A stretch of DNA of 57,722 nucleotides from Macondimonas sp035325645 (GCA_035325645.1 DAOKZK010000012.1:1-57722), one strand, 5' to 3'; positions 33,510-42,218 are shown, numbered from the stretch's first letter. Program-made: numbers and translations. The notes: generated by a model not told the origin, from the letters alone.

Positions 33510-35150
33510 ATGACCACCCACACGACAGACGTTCTCATCATCGGCAGCGGCGCCGCCGGGCTCTCGCTTGCATTGCGCCTGGCGCCGCACTGCGCCGTGA
33601 CGGTGGTGTGCAAGGCCAGTCCCCATGAGGGCAGCACCGCCTACGCTCAGGGCGGTATCTCGGCCGTGCTGGACATCGAAGACTCGGTCGAGGCGCACGT
33701 CGAAGACACCCTGATCGCCGGCGCCGGCCTCTGCGACCCCGCCGCGGTCCGTTTCACGGCGGAACGCGGTGCATCGGCCATTGCCTGGCTGAGCACGCTG
33801 GGCGTGGCCTTCACCCGCCAGGATGATGCAGAAGGCTCGGAAAGCCGCCTGCATCTTACCCGGGAGGGCGGCCATCGCCATCGGCGCGTCGTCCATGCCG
33901 CCGACGCCACGGGCAAAGCTGTCTCGGATGTCTTGCTCGCGTCCTGCCGGGCGCATCCGCGCATCCGGCTGCTGGAGCGGCACATGGCCGTCGACCTCAT
34001 CACCGGCGAGGGCACGCTGCGCGGGGAACGGACCTGCCAAGGCGCCCATCTGCTGCATCGGGACACCGGCGCCGTGCATGCCTGGTACGCTCGCAGCACC
34101 GTCCTCGCCACCGGCGGTGCCAGTCGCGTCTATCTCTATACCAGCAATCCCGAGGTCGCGACCGGCGACGGGATCGCCATGGCCTGGCGAGCCGGCTGCC
34201 GGGTGGCCAACCTCGAGTTCATGCAATTTCACCCCACCTGCCTCTATCTGCCGGCCCAGGGCTCGCGCGTGTTCCTCGTTAGCGAAGCCGTGCGCGGCGA
34301 AGGGGGACGCCTGCTGCTGCCCGACGGCACGGCCTTCATGGAAGGACTCGATCCGCGCGGCGATCTGGCGCCACGGGACATCGTGGCCCGCGCGATCGAC
34401 CATGAAATGAAACGGCTAGGGATCCCTTGCGTCTATCTGGATATCCGCCACCGGGGCGCCGCGTTCATCCGCACGCATTTCCCCACCATCCACGCCCAAT
34501 GCCTGACCCTGGGGCTCGACATGACCGAGCAGCCCTTGCCCGTGGTGCCCGCCGCGCACTACACCTGCGGCGGCGTGGTGACCGATCTGCGTGCACGCAC
34601 CGATCTCAAAAACCTCTATGCGATCGGGGAAACCGCCCACACTGGCCTGCACGGCGCCAATCGCATGGCCAGCAATTCACTGCTGGAATGCTTCGTCTTC
34701 GCCGAAGCCGCCGCAGACGACATTCGTGCCCGTCTGCCGCGCTTGTCCATTGCCGACGTCCCGGACGATCCACCCCCGCCGTCCGCGCAATCGTCCACGG
34801 AAAACGTGACCGTCCACCACAACTGGATGGAGTTGCGCCGGGCGATGTGGGATTACGTCGGCATCGTGCGCAGCGACGAGCGCTTGCAACGGGCGCAGCG
34901 GCGCATCGCGCTGATTCGCAGCGAAACCGAAGCGCAATGGCAACGGCAGGGCAGCGACCCCGATCTGTTGGAATTGCGCAATCTGGCGACCGTGGCGGAG
35001 CTGATCGTGCGCAGCGCGATTGGGCGCCGCGAAAGTCGCGGGCTGCACTATACCCTCGACCATCCCGAAACGGACCCCAACGCCAGAGATACCATCCTGG
35101 TTCCCGACACGCTTGCCCTGCCCTTGCATGCCATGCACTGGGCCGATTAG
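33510..35150 (+). CDS. nadB: L-aspartate oxidase
   Basis: NadB (546 aa), an FAD enzyme that oxidises L-aspartate to iminoaspartate, the first step of NAD synthesis. The FAD-binding VLIIGSGAAGLSLAL (8-22), the STAYAQGGISAVL loop, the active-site region FMQFHPTCLY, HYTCGGVVTD and GLHGANRMASNSLLE are intact, and the helical C-terminal domain is full length. Its partner nadA is not in the window. Position opposite rpoE is a conserved gammaproteobacterial feature. Confidence 0.95.
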   Translation: MTTHTTDVLIIGSGAAGLSLALRLAPHCAVTVVCKASPHEGSTAYAQGGISAVLDIEDSVEAHVEDTLIAGAGLCDPAAVRFTAERGASAIAWLSTLGVAFTRQDDAEGSESRLHLTREGGHRHRRVVHAADATGKAVSDVLLASCRAHPRIRLLERHMAVDLITGEGTLRGERTCQGAHLLHRDTGAVHAWYARSTVLATGGASRVYLYTSNPEVATGDGIAMAWRAGCRVANLEFMQFHPTCLYLPAQGSRVFLVSEAVRGEGGRLLLPDGTAFMEGLDPRGDLAPRDIVARAIDHEMKRLGIPCVYLDIRHRGAAFIRTHFPTIHAQCLTLGLDMTEQPLPVVPAAHYTCGGVVTDLRARTDLKNLYAIGETAHTGLHGANRMASNSLLECFVFAEAAADDIRARLPRLSIADVPDDPPPPSAQSSTENVTVHHNWMELRRAMWDYVGIVRSDERLQRAQRRIALIRSETEAQWQRQGSDPDLLELRNLATVAELIVRSAIGRRESRGLHYTLDHPETDPNARDTILVPDTLALPLHAMHWAD

Positions 35151-35185
35151 ACCTTCTTGCGGGCGGCGATCCAAAGGCCGGACAT

Positions 35186-35212
35186 AAAAAAACCGCCGAC
35201 AAAGCCGGCGGT
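35186..35212 (-). terminator. Intrinsic terminator of the lipoprotein gene
   Basis: On the minus strand a 7-bp stem (ACCGCCG at 35212-35206 with CGGCGGT at 35198-35192) is followed by a run of seven or more T residues (35192-35186). It lies 38 nt after the lipoprotein stop and matches a highly expressed short gene. Confidence 0.85.
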
Positions 35213-35250
35213 CTCGCAGGTCCATTCTCCCCGCAAGCGGGGAAACGACC

Positions 35251-35538
35251 TCACTTGTACATGGACTTCTTGAACATCCGGTTCAGCTTCTCGTCGGTCG
35301 CCTCGGCGGTGCTCTTGGCATCGGCAGCCATGGCCTTGGCTTCGGCAGCGGCGCGAGCAGCGGCAGCGGCATCACGCTTGGCGGACTCGGCAGCAGAGGC
35401 GGCCGCCTTGGCATCGGCAGCGATGCTGTCCAGCTTGGCATTCATCGCGTCTTTTTCCTTGGTGCTGGAGCAGCCAACCAGACCACCACCCAGCGCCACG
35501 GCCACGATCAAGGGAGCTGCAAACTTCTTAGCCAGCAT
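35251..35538 (-). CDS. Lpp/OprI-like alanine-rich lipoprotein
   Basis: Small outer-membrane lipoprotein (95 aa). The lipobox LVGC places the lipid on Cys23, and Ser24 rather than Asp favours transport to the outer membrane. The mature protein is one long Ala-rich heptad helix (about 30-85), an alanine-zipper coiled coil like Lpp and OprI, and ends in MYK with a C-terminal lysine. In Braun lipoprotein the C-terminal lysine is joined to peptidoglycan. AGGAGA precedes the ATG and a strong terminator follows. An L,D-transpeptidase gene, the enzyme class that makes that bond, is next on the same strand. Confidence 0.88.
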   Translation of the reverse strand: MLAKKFAAPLIVAVALGGGLVGCSSTKEKDAMNAKLDSIAADAKAAASAAESAKRDAAAAARAAAEAKAMAADAKSTAEATDEKLNRMFKKSMYK

Positions 35539-35737
35539 AGAAATTCTCCTGATAAATCGATCAACGGGTTTCAGTTGAAATCAGATCGAGGGCGTCGAAC
35601 GCGGGGGCATTCAACGCTCACCGCCGGCCACGCCCCCAGAACCGGCGCTCGGCGCGTGCACAGTGTCCGGGTTTCACCGTCATTTTTCAAGCGCCCAGGC
35701 GATACATTTTGATCAAAACATTAAAGTCGCGGGATCG

Positions 35738-36298
35738 CTACCGGATCGAAACCCGCGCGCCCACCGCAATCAGGCTCTGAAGTTGTGCGATCTGTTCATT
35801 CGTCAGTGCGATGCAGCCCTGCGTCCAGTCGAATTGCCGATGGATGCGGAGATCACCACGACCCACACCGTGGATGCCGATCTGTCCCCCCAGCCGTGTA
35901 TTCTGCGGCGGCACCAGTCCGTGCAACCCTGCATACTCGACAGCCCAGAACTCCTCGTCGCTGATCGCGCCGGCGTCATGGGCCGCCCTTGCATGGCTGA
36001 GGTTGGGATAGCTGAGCTGCATGAAGGTCTGAAACGTGCCGCTTTTGCGGATTTCCGTGATGTAGAATTCCCCCAAGGGTGTCTTGTGGTCCTTCGTCAC
36101 TTTCGATTGGGTCACACCGCCCCGCCCGATGGCGATGCGCTCGAACACCCGGACCGGTTCGTCGCCTTCCATGACCGCCAGTTCGCGCGCCGCCGTGTCG
36201 ATCAGCAGCCACCGGTTCTGGAACGGGCTTCCCCACGCACAGCCGGCCGCCCCCACCCAGAAAAAAACACCCAGCACCCACCCTGTCAGCCACTTCAT
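35738..36298 (-). CDS. L,D-transpeptidase (YkuD domain)
   Basis: Predicted periplasmic L,D-transpeptidase (186 aa). After a signal peptide (about 1-23) comes a YkuD domain starting RWLLIDTAARELAVMEG, with HKTPLGEFYI and the catalytic IHGVGRG (His143) and WTQGCIAL (Cys162). Enzymes of this class crosslink peptidoglycan or tether lipoproteins to it. The neighbouring Lpp-like gene suggests the second role, by context. The hydrophobic stretch ends AAGC, a weak lipobox. The ATG at 36298 gives a normal signal peptide but has a poor ribosome binding site. Confidence 0.9.
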   Translation of the reverse strand: MKWLTGWVLGVFFWVGAAGCAWGSPFQNRWLLIDTAARELAVMEGDEPVRVFERIAIGRGGVTQSKVTKDHKTPLGEFYITEIRKSGTFQTFMQLSYPNLSHARAAHDAGAISDEEFWAVEYAGLHGLVPPQNTRLGGQIGIHGVGRGDLRIHRQFDWTQGCIALTNEQIAQLQSLIAVGARVSIR

Positions 36299-36715
36299 GT
36301 CGGTCACTACCCACATTCGTTCGGGCGCTCGGCCGCCCACGCCGACTCGAATTGTACGGGACGCCCGCAGAGTTCGCCCATCAACGTTGGCCAGCTATTC
36401 GCCTGTGCATGCCGACCCATTCCGAGCAATCGAGTCCCTTCTTGCTGCTCATCGACCGGATGCCCTGTATCTAGAGCCTAACCGAGGGCTGTTCGAGGCG
36501 CATCGACAGGGTGATCCAGTATGCACAGCGCCGCGTCGACATGATCCGTCCTTCCCGAACGGCCCTCACCCGGCCGCCCCACGGGGGGGGGGACCTCGCC
36601 GTGAGCCCTCAAACAAACAAAGATGAACCTTAGGCTTCGGATGCGCCTTATCGATGCGCCGCTCAGGTCGGAGGCGGTCTTTCCGGGATGCACCCCCGCG
36701 GGCTGAGCGGCCTTG

Positions 36716-36744
36716 TTGACAGCCTTGTTTCTATAAATGATGAT
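36716..36744 (+). promoter_or_regulatory. Promoter of the ferric-iron transporter
   Basis: A perfect -35 TTGACA (36716-36721) is followed after 17 nt by GATGAT (36739-36744), matching four of six -10 positions. Transcription would start near 36751, about 70 nt before the ATG at 36823. Confidence 0.5.
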
Positions 36745-36752
36745 CGTTAGCG
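36738..36752. promoter_or_regulatory. Fur-box-like operator
   Basis: TGATGATCGTTAGCG fits the 7-1-7 Fur pattern TGATAAT-N-ATTATCA at 10 of 14 positions. It covers the -10 box of the promoter, the position at which iron-loaded Fur would block RNA polymerase. The downstream genes encode iron uptake, which supports the reading. Confidence 0.5.
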
Positions 36753-36822
36753 ATAAGATTAATATCACGCCACCCACTCGAGCCCGTCTTCCCCAATCCG
36801 GAACTCACCGCGGAACACAGCC

Positions 36823-37845
36823 ATGATCGCGATCCGTCCTCGATCCCTCGCCGGAATTCTGGTGCTCGCACTCTTGCCGGGTACGCTCCTGGCCCAAGGC
36901 AACGTCAACGTCTATTCCGCCCGGCAGGAGGCCCTGATCAAGCCGCTCGTCGAGCGCTTCACTGAAGAAACGGGAATCCGGGTCAACATCGTCAGTGCCC
37001 AGGCGGACGCCCTTTTGCAACGGCTGCTCCGGGAGGGGCGCAACACGCCCGCCGACGTACTCCTCACCGTGGACGCAGGCAACCTGCACGGCGCCAAGGA
37101 AGCGGGGGTCCTCCAAGCTGTGCGCTCCGACGCCCTGGAAGCCTCCGTACCGGAGAGCTATCGGGATCCGGACGGCTACTGGTACGGGCTGTCCGTGCGT
37201 GCGCGCCCGATCCTGTATGTCAAGGGCAAGGTGGATCCGGCTGAACTGCGCAGCTATGAAGATCTGGCCGACCCGAAATGGCGCAAGCGGATCTGCATAC
37301 GGTCCTCCAGCAATGTTTACAACCAGTCCATGGTCGCCTCGATGATCATCGCCAACGGTGAGGAGTCGACCGAGTCCTGGGCACGCGGCCTGGTCGCCAA
37401 TATGGCCCGCCCGCCCCAAGGAGGCGACCGTGACCAGATCCGCGCTGCAGCCGCCGGGCAGTGCGATATCGCCATCGCAAATACCTATTACCTCGGCCAG
37501 ATGCTCAACGGCGATGCGGCCGACCGCTCGGCGGCGGGTGCCATCGGGGTCGTCTGGCCCAATCAGGAGGACCGGGGCGTACACGTGAACGTCAGCGGCG
37601 CCGGGATGACCACCCATGCGCGCAATGCCGAAAACGCGCGACGCTTTCTAGAATTTCTGGCCGGACAGGCGGCTCAACAATGGTACGCCGATGCCAATCA
37701 GGAATACCCGGTCACACCTGGCGTGCCGGTCAGCGACACGCTGCAGGAGTTCGGCCCTTTCCGTGCCGATACCGTCAATCTCGCTCTGCTGGGATCACAC
37801 AATGCGGCAGCCGTGCGCCTGATGGATCGGGTCAACTGGCGCTGA
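36823..37845 (+). CDS. fbpA: Ferric-iron ABC transporter, periplasmic binding protein
   Basis: FbpA/FutA-type periplasmic Fe(III)-binding protein (340 aa). A signal peptide (1-25, ending LAQ) is followed by the class II binding fold (VNVYSARQEALIKPLVERF, PADVLLTVDAGNLHGAKEAG). The paired tyrosines Tyr222-Tyr223 in IANTYYLGQM are the iron ligands in this family. It starts the transporter operon under a Fur-like site. The 175-bp gap to fbpB contains a GC-rich hairpin (about 37945-37983, GGCACC with GGTGCC) that could lower permease expression relative to the binding protein. Confidence 0.93.
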   Translation: MIAIRPRSLAGILVLALLPGTLLAQGNVNVYSARQEALIKPLVERFTEETGIRVNIVSAQADALLQRLLREGRNTPADVLLTVDAGNLHGAKEAGVLQAVRSDALEASVPESYRDPDGYWYGLSVRARPILYVKGKVDPAELRSYEDLADPKWRKRICIRSSSNVYNQSMVASMIIANGEESTESWARGLVANMARPPQGGDRDQIRAAAAGQCDIAIANTYYLGQMLNGDAADRSAAGAIGVVWPNQEDRGVHVNVSGAGMTTHARNAENARRFLEFLAGQAAQQWYADANQEYPVTPGVPVSDTLQEFGPFRADTVNLALLGSHNAAAVRLMDRVNWR

Positions 37846-38020
37846 AACAGGTGGTGAAGGCGTGGCGTCTCGGTCGAGCCGTGGGAGCGCATTCGCGCGT
37901 CGCGCATCCGTATTCGATCCGCGCAGCGCCGAACTCGGACCCCGGCACCCATCGGGATGCGGGCATGGGTTGCGGTGCCCTCCGACGGATACCGGCGTCG
38001 GCACCGGTGGTTAATGCAAC

Positions 38021-39742
38021 GTGAACGCACGTGTCGCGCAGCCTGACGTGAGCGTCACCGCATCCGGCTCGCTCGGCGGTATGGTGCGCACCGCATCGGC
38101 GCTCCGGCCGGATGCATGGACATGGACCATTCTGGTCATCGCCGCGGTGCTGGCCCTACCGGTGTTGGCGGTCTTCGCGCACGTCTTCGTACCGGCCGGG
38201 GATGTGTGGCTGCACCTGAGGGAAACCGTTCTCAGGGACTACGCCGTCAACTCCATGATCCTCACGGTCGGGGTGGGGGCCGGTGTGCTGCTGCTGGGGA
38301 TTCCGGGCGCATGGCTGGTGAGCCTTTGCGAGTTCCCGGGCCGGCGATGGTTCGAATGGGCGCTGCTGGCGCCGCTGGCCATGCCGGCCTACATCATCGC
38401 GTACACCTATACCGGCATGCTGGATTTCGCAGGGCCGATCCAAACCCAGATCAGGGCCTGGACCGGCTGGGGCTGGGGCGATTATTGGTTCCCCCAAATC
38501 CGTTCGCTGCCGGGCGCGATCGTCATGCTCTCGCTGGTGCTCTATCCCTATGTCTATCTGCTCAGCCGGGCGGCCTTTCTGGAGCAATCCGTGTGCGTCC
38601 TGGAAGTTTCCCGTACCTTGGGTGCGGGTCCATGGACCAGCTTTCGCCGGGTCGCCCTGCCGCTGGCGAGGCCTGCCATCGTCGCCGGGCTCAGCCTGGC
38701 CCTGATGGAGACGCTGGCCGACTACGGCACGGTGGAGTACTTCGGCGTCCCCACCTTCACCACCGGGATCTTTCGCACCTGGTTCGGCTTGGCCGACCCC
38801 GCGGCCGCCGCCCAGCTCGCCTCGGTGCTGATGACGTTCGTGTTCGTGCTGATCGTGCTCGAACGCCATTCGCGCCGCCGCGCGCGCTTCTTTCACACCA
38901 GCGGTCGCTACTCGCGTTTGCCGCGCTACCGGCTCACGGGCTGGCGCAAGGTCGGCGCGGTCGTCCTTTGTCTGCTGCCGGTGGCCTTCGGGTTCGTCAT
39001 CCCCGGCGCACAGCTGGGCTGCTGGGCACTGGCGACCCCGGAGGTGTGGATGCACCGGGAATTCCTGCGCCTGATGGGAAACAGTCTGTCTCTTGCGAGC
39101 ATTGCCGCGGCATTGGCCGTGCTGCTGGCCGTGATCATGGCCTACGGGAAGCGCCTGCGCCCGGCGATGCCGATTCGCGCCGCGGTGCGCGTCGCCGGCA
39201 TGGGCTACGCCATTCCGGGTACGGTCATCGCCGTCGGGGTCATGCTGCCGTTCGCCTGGCTGGACAACACCACGGACGATCTCATGCGCCAATACTTCGG
39301 CGTGTCCACCGGTCTCATCCTGTCCGGCACACTCGCGGCAGTGGTGTTTGCCTACTGCGTGCGCTTTCTTGCCGTCTCCCTGCAGACCGTGGAAGCAGGG
39401 CTGGCCAAGATCAAGCCCTCCATGGATGACGCGGCGCGCTCGCTGGGCATGGGTCCCCTGCAGGTCCTTCGCCGTGTCCACCTGCCCATCCTGCGCGGCA
39501 GCCTGCTGACCGCCTTGGTGCTGGTGTTCGTGGACGTGCTCAAAGAACTACCGGCGACGCTGATCCTGCGGCCCTTCAATTTCAATACGCTGGCGGTGCG
39601 CGCCTTCGAACTCGCCTCTGATGAAAGGCTGGCCGATTCGTCCAGCGCGGCTCTGGCCATCGTGCTGGTGGGAATCGTTCCCGTGGTATTGCTGAGCCGC
39701 GCGATCAGCCGTTCCAGGCCAGGACATGATGCCGCTCCTTGA
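38021..39742 (+). CDS. fbpB: Ferric-iron ABC transporter, fused permease
   Basis: Inner-membrane permease (573 aa) with two homologous six-helix halves fused, as in FbpB/SfuB. The ABC-contact loops are RTLGAGPWTSFRRVALPLA in the first half and RSLGMGPLQVLRRVHLPIL in the second. The annotated start is GTG at 38021 without a strong ribosome binding site; ATG at 38081 (MVRTASAL) is possible and still leaves a short cytoplasmic lead before the first helix (about 33-55). Its end overlaps fbpC by 17 bp. Confidence 0.93.
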   Translation: MNARVAQPDVSVTASGSLGGMVRTASALRPDAWTWTILVIAAVLALPVLAVFAHVFVPAGDVWLHLRETVLRDYAVNSMILTVGVGAGVLLLGIPGAWLVSLCEFPGRRWFEWALLAPLAMPAYIIAYTYTGMLDFAGPIQTQIRAWTGWGWGDYWFPQIRSLPGAIVMLSLVLYPYVYLLSRAAFLEQSVCVLEVSRTLGAGPWTSFRRVALPLARPAIVAGLSLALMETLADYGTVEYFGVPTFTTGIFRTWFGLADPAAAAQLASVLMTFVFVLIVLERHSRRRARFFHTSGRYSRLPRYRLTGWRKVGAVVLCLLPVAFGFVIPGAQLGCWALATPEVWMHREFLRLMGNSLSLASIAAALAVLLAVIMAYGKRLRPAMPIRAAVRVAGMGYAIPGTVIAVGVMLPFAWLDNTTDDLMRQYFGVSTGLILSGTLAAVVFAYCVRFLAVSLQTVEAGLAKIKPSMDDAARSLGMGPLQVLRRVHLPILRGSLLTALVLVFVDVLKELPATLILRPFNFNTLAVRAFELASDERLADSSSAALAIVLVGIVPVVLLSRAISRSRPGHDAAP

Positions 39743-40769
39743 ACTGCGCAATGTGGACGTGGCCTACGGCCCGACCACTGTCGTACATGGCGCGCAGCTC
39801 GAACTTCGCAAGGGCGTGATCGGCTGCCTGCTGGGGCCCAGCGGCTGCGGCAAGACGACGCTGCTGCGCGCCATCGCCGGGTTCGAGCCGGTGGCCGGCG
39901 GAGAGATCTGCCTCGACGGTCGGGCAGTGAGCCGTCCCGGCTCGGCCCTGCCGCCCGAGAAGCGCCGTGTGGGCATGGTCTTCCAGGACTTCGCACTGTT
40001 CCCGCACCTGAGCGTTGCCGAGAACATCGGCTTCGGCATCCAGCATCTGCCGAGGCGCGAGCGTCGGGCGCGCGTTGCCGAGCTGCTCGAACTGGTCGGT
40101 CTGCCCACCCACGCGGACAGCTACCCACACGCCCTGTCCGGCGGCCAGCAGCAGCGCATTGCCGTGGCCCGGGCCCTTGCGCCACGTCCGCAGCTGCTGC
40201 TCCTGGACGAGCCGTTTTCCAGCATGGACGCAGAACTTCGCGATGAACTGGCCCGGGAGGTGCGCCGCATCCTCGAGCAGGAGGACATCACCACCGTCCT
40301 GGTGACCCACGACCAGATGGAGGCCTTTGCCATGGCCGATCACATCGCCGTGATGAACGCCGGCCGGATTCTGCAGTGGGACACCCCGTGCAACCTCTAC
40401 CGCCGTCCGGCGGAGCGCTTCGTGGCCGGCTTCATCGGCCAAGGCAGGCTGCTGCCCGGCACCGTGCTCAACGACCGCCAAGTGGACACCGCACTGGGCA
40501 TCATCACGGGGGTGGTCCCCGAGAGCTTTCACCAAGGCGCCCCGGTAGATGTGCTGGTACGCCCGGACGACATTCGACCCGTGCGATCCGGCCCCGTCAG
40601 CGCCGATATCCTGGACAAGGTTTTTCGCGGCGCCGATTTTCTCTACACGCTGCGCTTGGCCCGCGGCGGCACGGTGCTGTGCTCTGCGCCCGGCCGAGAC
40701 GACCTTCCCGTGGGCGAACGCATCGGTCTGGAGCTCGACTTCGAGCACCTGGTGATCTTCCCGCGCTGA
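39726..40769 (+). CDS. fbpC: Ferric-iron ABC transporter, ATPase
   Basis: ATP-binding subunit (347 aa). Walker A GPSGCGKTT (37-45), Q-loop MVFQDFALFPHL, signature LSGGQQQRIAVARAL, Walker B LLLLDEPF and the H-loop VTHD are intact. A C-terminal regulatory domain (about 240-347) with VRPDDIRP is typical of FbpC-type ATPases. Two adjacent ATGs (39726 and 39729) are possible. It completes a full FbpABC set for periplasmic Fe(III) import. Confidence 0.94.
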   Translation: MMPLLELRNVDVAYGPTTVVHGAQLELRKGVIGCLLGPSGCGKTTLLRAIAGFEPVAGGEICLDGRAVSRPGSALPPEKRRVGMVFQDFALFPHLSVAENIGFGIQHLPRRERRARVAELLELVGLPTHADSYPHALSGGQQQRIAVARALAPRPQLLLLDEPFSSMDAELRDELAREVRRILEQEDITTVLVTHDQMEAFAMADHIAVMNAGRILQWDTPCNLYRRPAERFVAGFIGQGRLLPGTVLNDRQVDTALGIITGVVPESFHQGAPVDVLVRPDDIRPVRSGPVSADILDKVFRGADFLYTLRLARGGTVLCSAPGRDDLPVGERIGLELDFEHLVIFPR

Positions 40770-40869
40770 GGGGCCATGGAGGCGCAGCCTCCTGGCCGAG
40801 CCCTGCAAGGCTGGTTTGTAATGACCCATGGATATCCTGCTCAGGTATGACCTTGGGAGGAGATACCCG

Positions 40870-41074
40870 ATGAGCATGACGATGGGCGAAGAGATCAAGC
40901 GGTGGGCGGCGCGGAGGAAATCGGCGCTGGTTGTGGAAATCATCCAGGGCAGGCAGACGGTGGCCGAGGCGGGTCATGCCTTTGATCTGCCGCCCTCGGA
41001 GATCGAGTCCTGGATCGCGGACGGCAAGCGCCGGCTGGAGAAATGCGCTGCGGGTCACGCCCGGGGAGGTGCGC
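40870..41074 (+). pseudogene. Truncated, frameshifted IS3-family OrfA
   Basis: The frame beginning ATG at 40870 reads MSMTMGEEIKRWAARRKSAL, then VVEIIQGRQTVAEAGHAFDL, the helix-turn-helix of a DUF1153-type IS3 OrfA. One extra A in the AAA at 41041-41043 shifts the frame: after removal it continues LENALRVTPGEVR as in intact OrfA. Similarity stops at about 41074, so the rest of OrfA and its own OrfB are gone. A good GGAGG lies 9 nt before the ATG, so a short product could still be made. The open frame itself continues to 41211. Confidence 0.75.
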
Positions 41075-41124
41075 TCGCCCCTGCGGGCGCCAGCCAACGA
41101 TACTCCTCCCGTTTCAGCCGCCAC

Positions 41125-41640
41125 CGAAAGCAGAGACGTGGGGCTTCGGTGGCGTGCGGCAGTTTCGGCCGTGGGGTATTGCCTCCAAGGGTGCTGTTGG
41201 ACCGTTCCTGATCGGAGATCCAGCGCCGGCGCGGCGGGGTCCTGAACGTCGTCGATTGCGTCGGGCAACAATTGCCCCAGCCAGTCCTCGCGACCCGTGC
41301 GCCTGAAGTTCGGTGGACGCGTTCTGATGCGGCTCGCCGGGCTGGATATGCTCAATCCGTACCCCGCACCTTCGATCCAGGCCGCCAGCGCCGTACTGAT
41401 GTACTCTGGCCCTTGTCGCAGCGGATCATTCGGGGCTTGCCACGCCACTCCTTGATCGGGTCCCAGGCGCGGATCACGAGCTCAGCCGGCAACGAGAAAT
41501 CAACTTCGATGGCCAGGCCTTCCCGATCGACGTCATCCAGCGCATCAGGTCAGCGGAAGTGGCGCCCGTCGCCTTGGAGCATGCCGGATCGCTCGAAGGG
41601 AGCAGTGGACAGGATCACCGGCGGGATGGGGACTCAGCGA
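41125..41640 (-). pseudogene. IS3-family OrfB (transposase) remnant
   Basis: Minus-strand reading recovers the integrase core in pieces: DGRHFR, a stop, DALDDVDREGLAIEVDFSLP, EWRGKPRMIRCDKG, frameshift, PEYISTALAAWIEGAG, frameshift, RIEHIQPGEPHQNA, frameshift, REDWLGQLLPDAIDDVQD, frameshift, and finally ERSNSTLGGNTPRPKL. At least four frameshifts and one stop make it inactive. The order follows the IS407/IS51-type OrfB catalytic domain. The N-terminal third is missing. Confidence 0.75.
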
Positions 41641-41693
41641 CGGATTGCACGGGGATCTTGGCTATACTGCCGGCCCCATCCTGAGGAATCGCC

Positions 41694-42218
41694 ATGATGC
41701 AAGGCGCGGAACTCATCCTCGGCGGTGTGCGTTCGGGCAAGAGCGCCTATGCCGAAGCGCAGGCCCAGACGAGCCGGCTCGCGGTGCACGTCGTCGCCAC
41801 GGCCGCGGCCGGAGACGCGGAAATGACCGCCCGCATCGCCGCGCATCGCGCGCGCCGGCCCGCCGATTGGGTCACGCACGAGGTTGAAACAGCACTGGCG
41901 CAGGCGCTGGAGCTGGCGGCTGCGCCGGATCGCTGCCTGCTCGTCGATTGCCTGGGATTGTGGGTGTCCAACCTCCTGCATGCGGGAGATGCGGCTTTCG
42001 CCGTCGAACGGGCAGCTTTGCTCGACCGGTTGCCCGCGCTGCCGGGGCGGGTGTTGCTGGTCAGCAACGAGGTCGGCTGGGGATTGGTGCCGACCAACGC
42101 TCTGGCGCGACGCTTCGCCGACGAACTGGGCTGGCTGAATCAGGCGCTGGCGCAGCGCTGCGGACGGGTGGTGCTGCTGACGGCCGGCCTGCCGCTGGTG
42201 CTGAAGGACACGCCGTGA
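41694..42218 (+). CDS. cobU: Cobinamide kinase / cobinamide-phosphate guanylyltransferase
   Basis: CobU (174 aa) phosphorylates adenosylcobinamide and transfers GMP to it in nucleotide-loop assembly of vitamin B12. The P-loop GGVRSGKS (10-17), ADWVTHE, DCLGLWVSNLL and SNEVGWGLVP motifs are intact. ATGs at 41694 and 41697 are both usable, with GAGGAA about 6 nt upstream. It overlaps cobT in GTGA. It begins 54 bp after a decayed transposase fragment. Confidence 0.92.
   Translation: MMQGAELILGGVRSGKSAYAEAQAQTSRLAVHVVATAAAGDAEMTARIAAHRARRPADWVTHEVETALAQALELAAAPDRCLLVDCLGLWVSNLLHAGDAAFAVERAALLDRLPALPGRVLLVSNEVGWGLVPTNALARRFADELGWLNQALAQRCGRVVLLTAGLPLVLKDTP

Larger units (their letters stand above)
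36299..36822. other. Intergenic region, 524 bp
   Basis: No credible gene is seen. The left part serves the L,D-transpeptidase on the minus strand without a recognisable promoter. A run of ten G residues lies at 36583-36592. The right end holds the promoter and Fur-like site of the iron transporter (36716-36752). The codon pattern of the short open frames here is not gene-like. Confidence 0.6.
40810..41640. mobile_element. Decayed IS3-family remnants
   Basis: The 924 bp between fbpC and cobU hold no intact gene, only fragments of two IS3-family transposase genes in opposite orientation: an OrfA-like part on the plus strand (40870-41074) and an OrfB-like part on the minus strand (about 41125-41640). 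They are of different subgroups, so this is a nested or adjacent scar, not one element. Terminal inverted repeats and target duplications were not recognised. The remaining 50 bp before cobU show a TATACT (41663-41668) but no convincing -35. Confidence 0.7.

Noticed and set aside
35705..35720. FNR-type site at TTTTGATCAAAA
   Set aside because: The half-sites have no 4-nt spacer, so it is a simple palindrome and not an FNR box.
38156..39481. 441-aa open frame on the minus strand
   Set aside because: It is antisense to the fbpB permease and has the composition of a shadow frame.
41641..41693. Cobalamin riboswitch before cobU
   Set aside because: The 53-bp gap is far too short for the conserved riboswitch core and contains no B12-box-like sequence.
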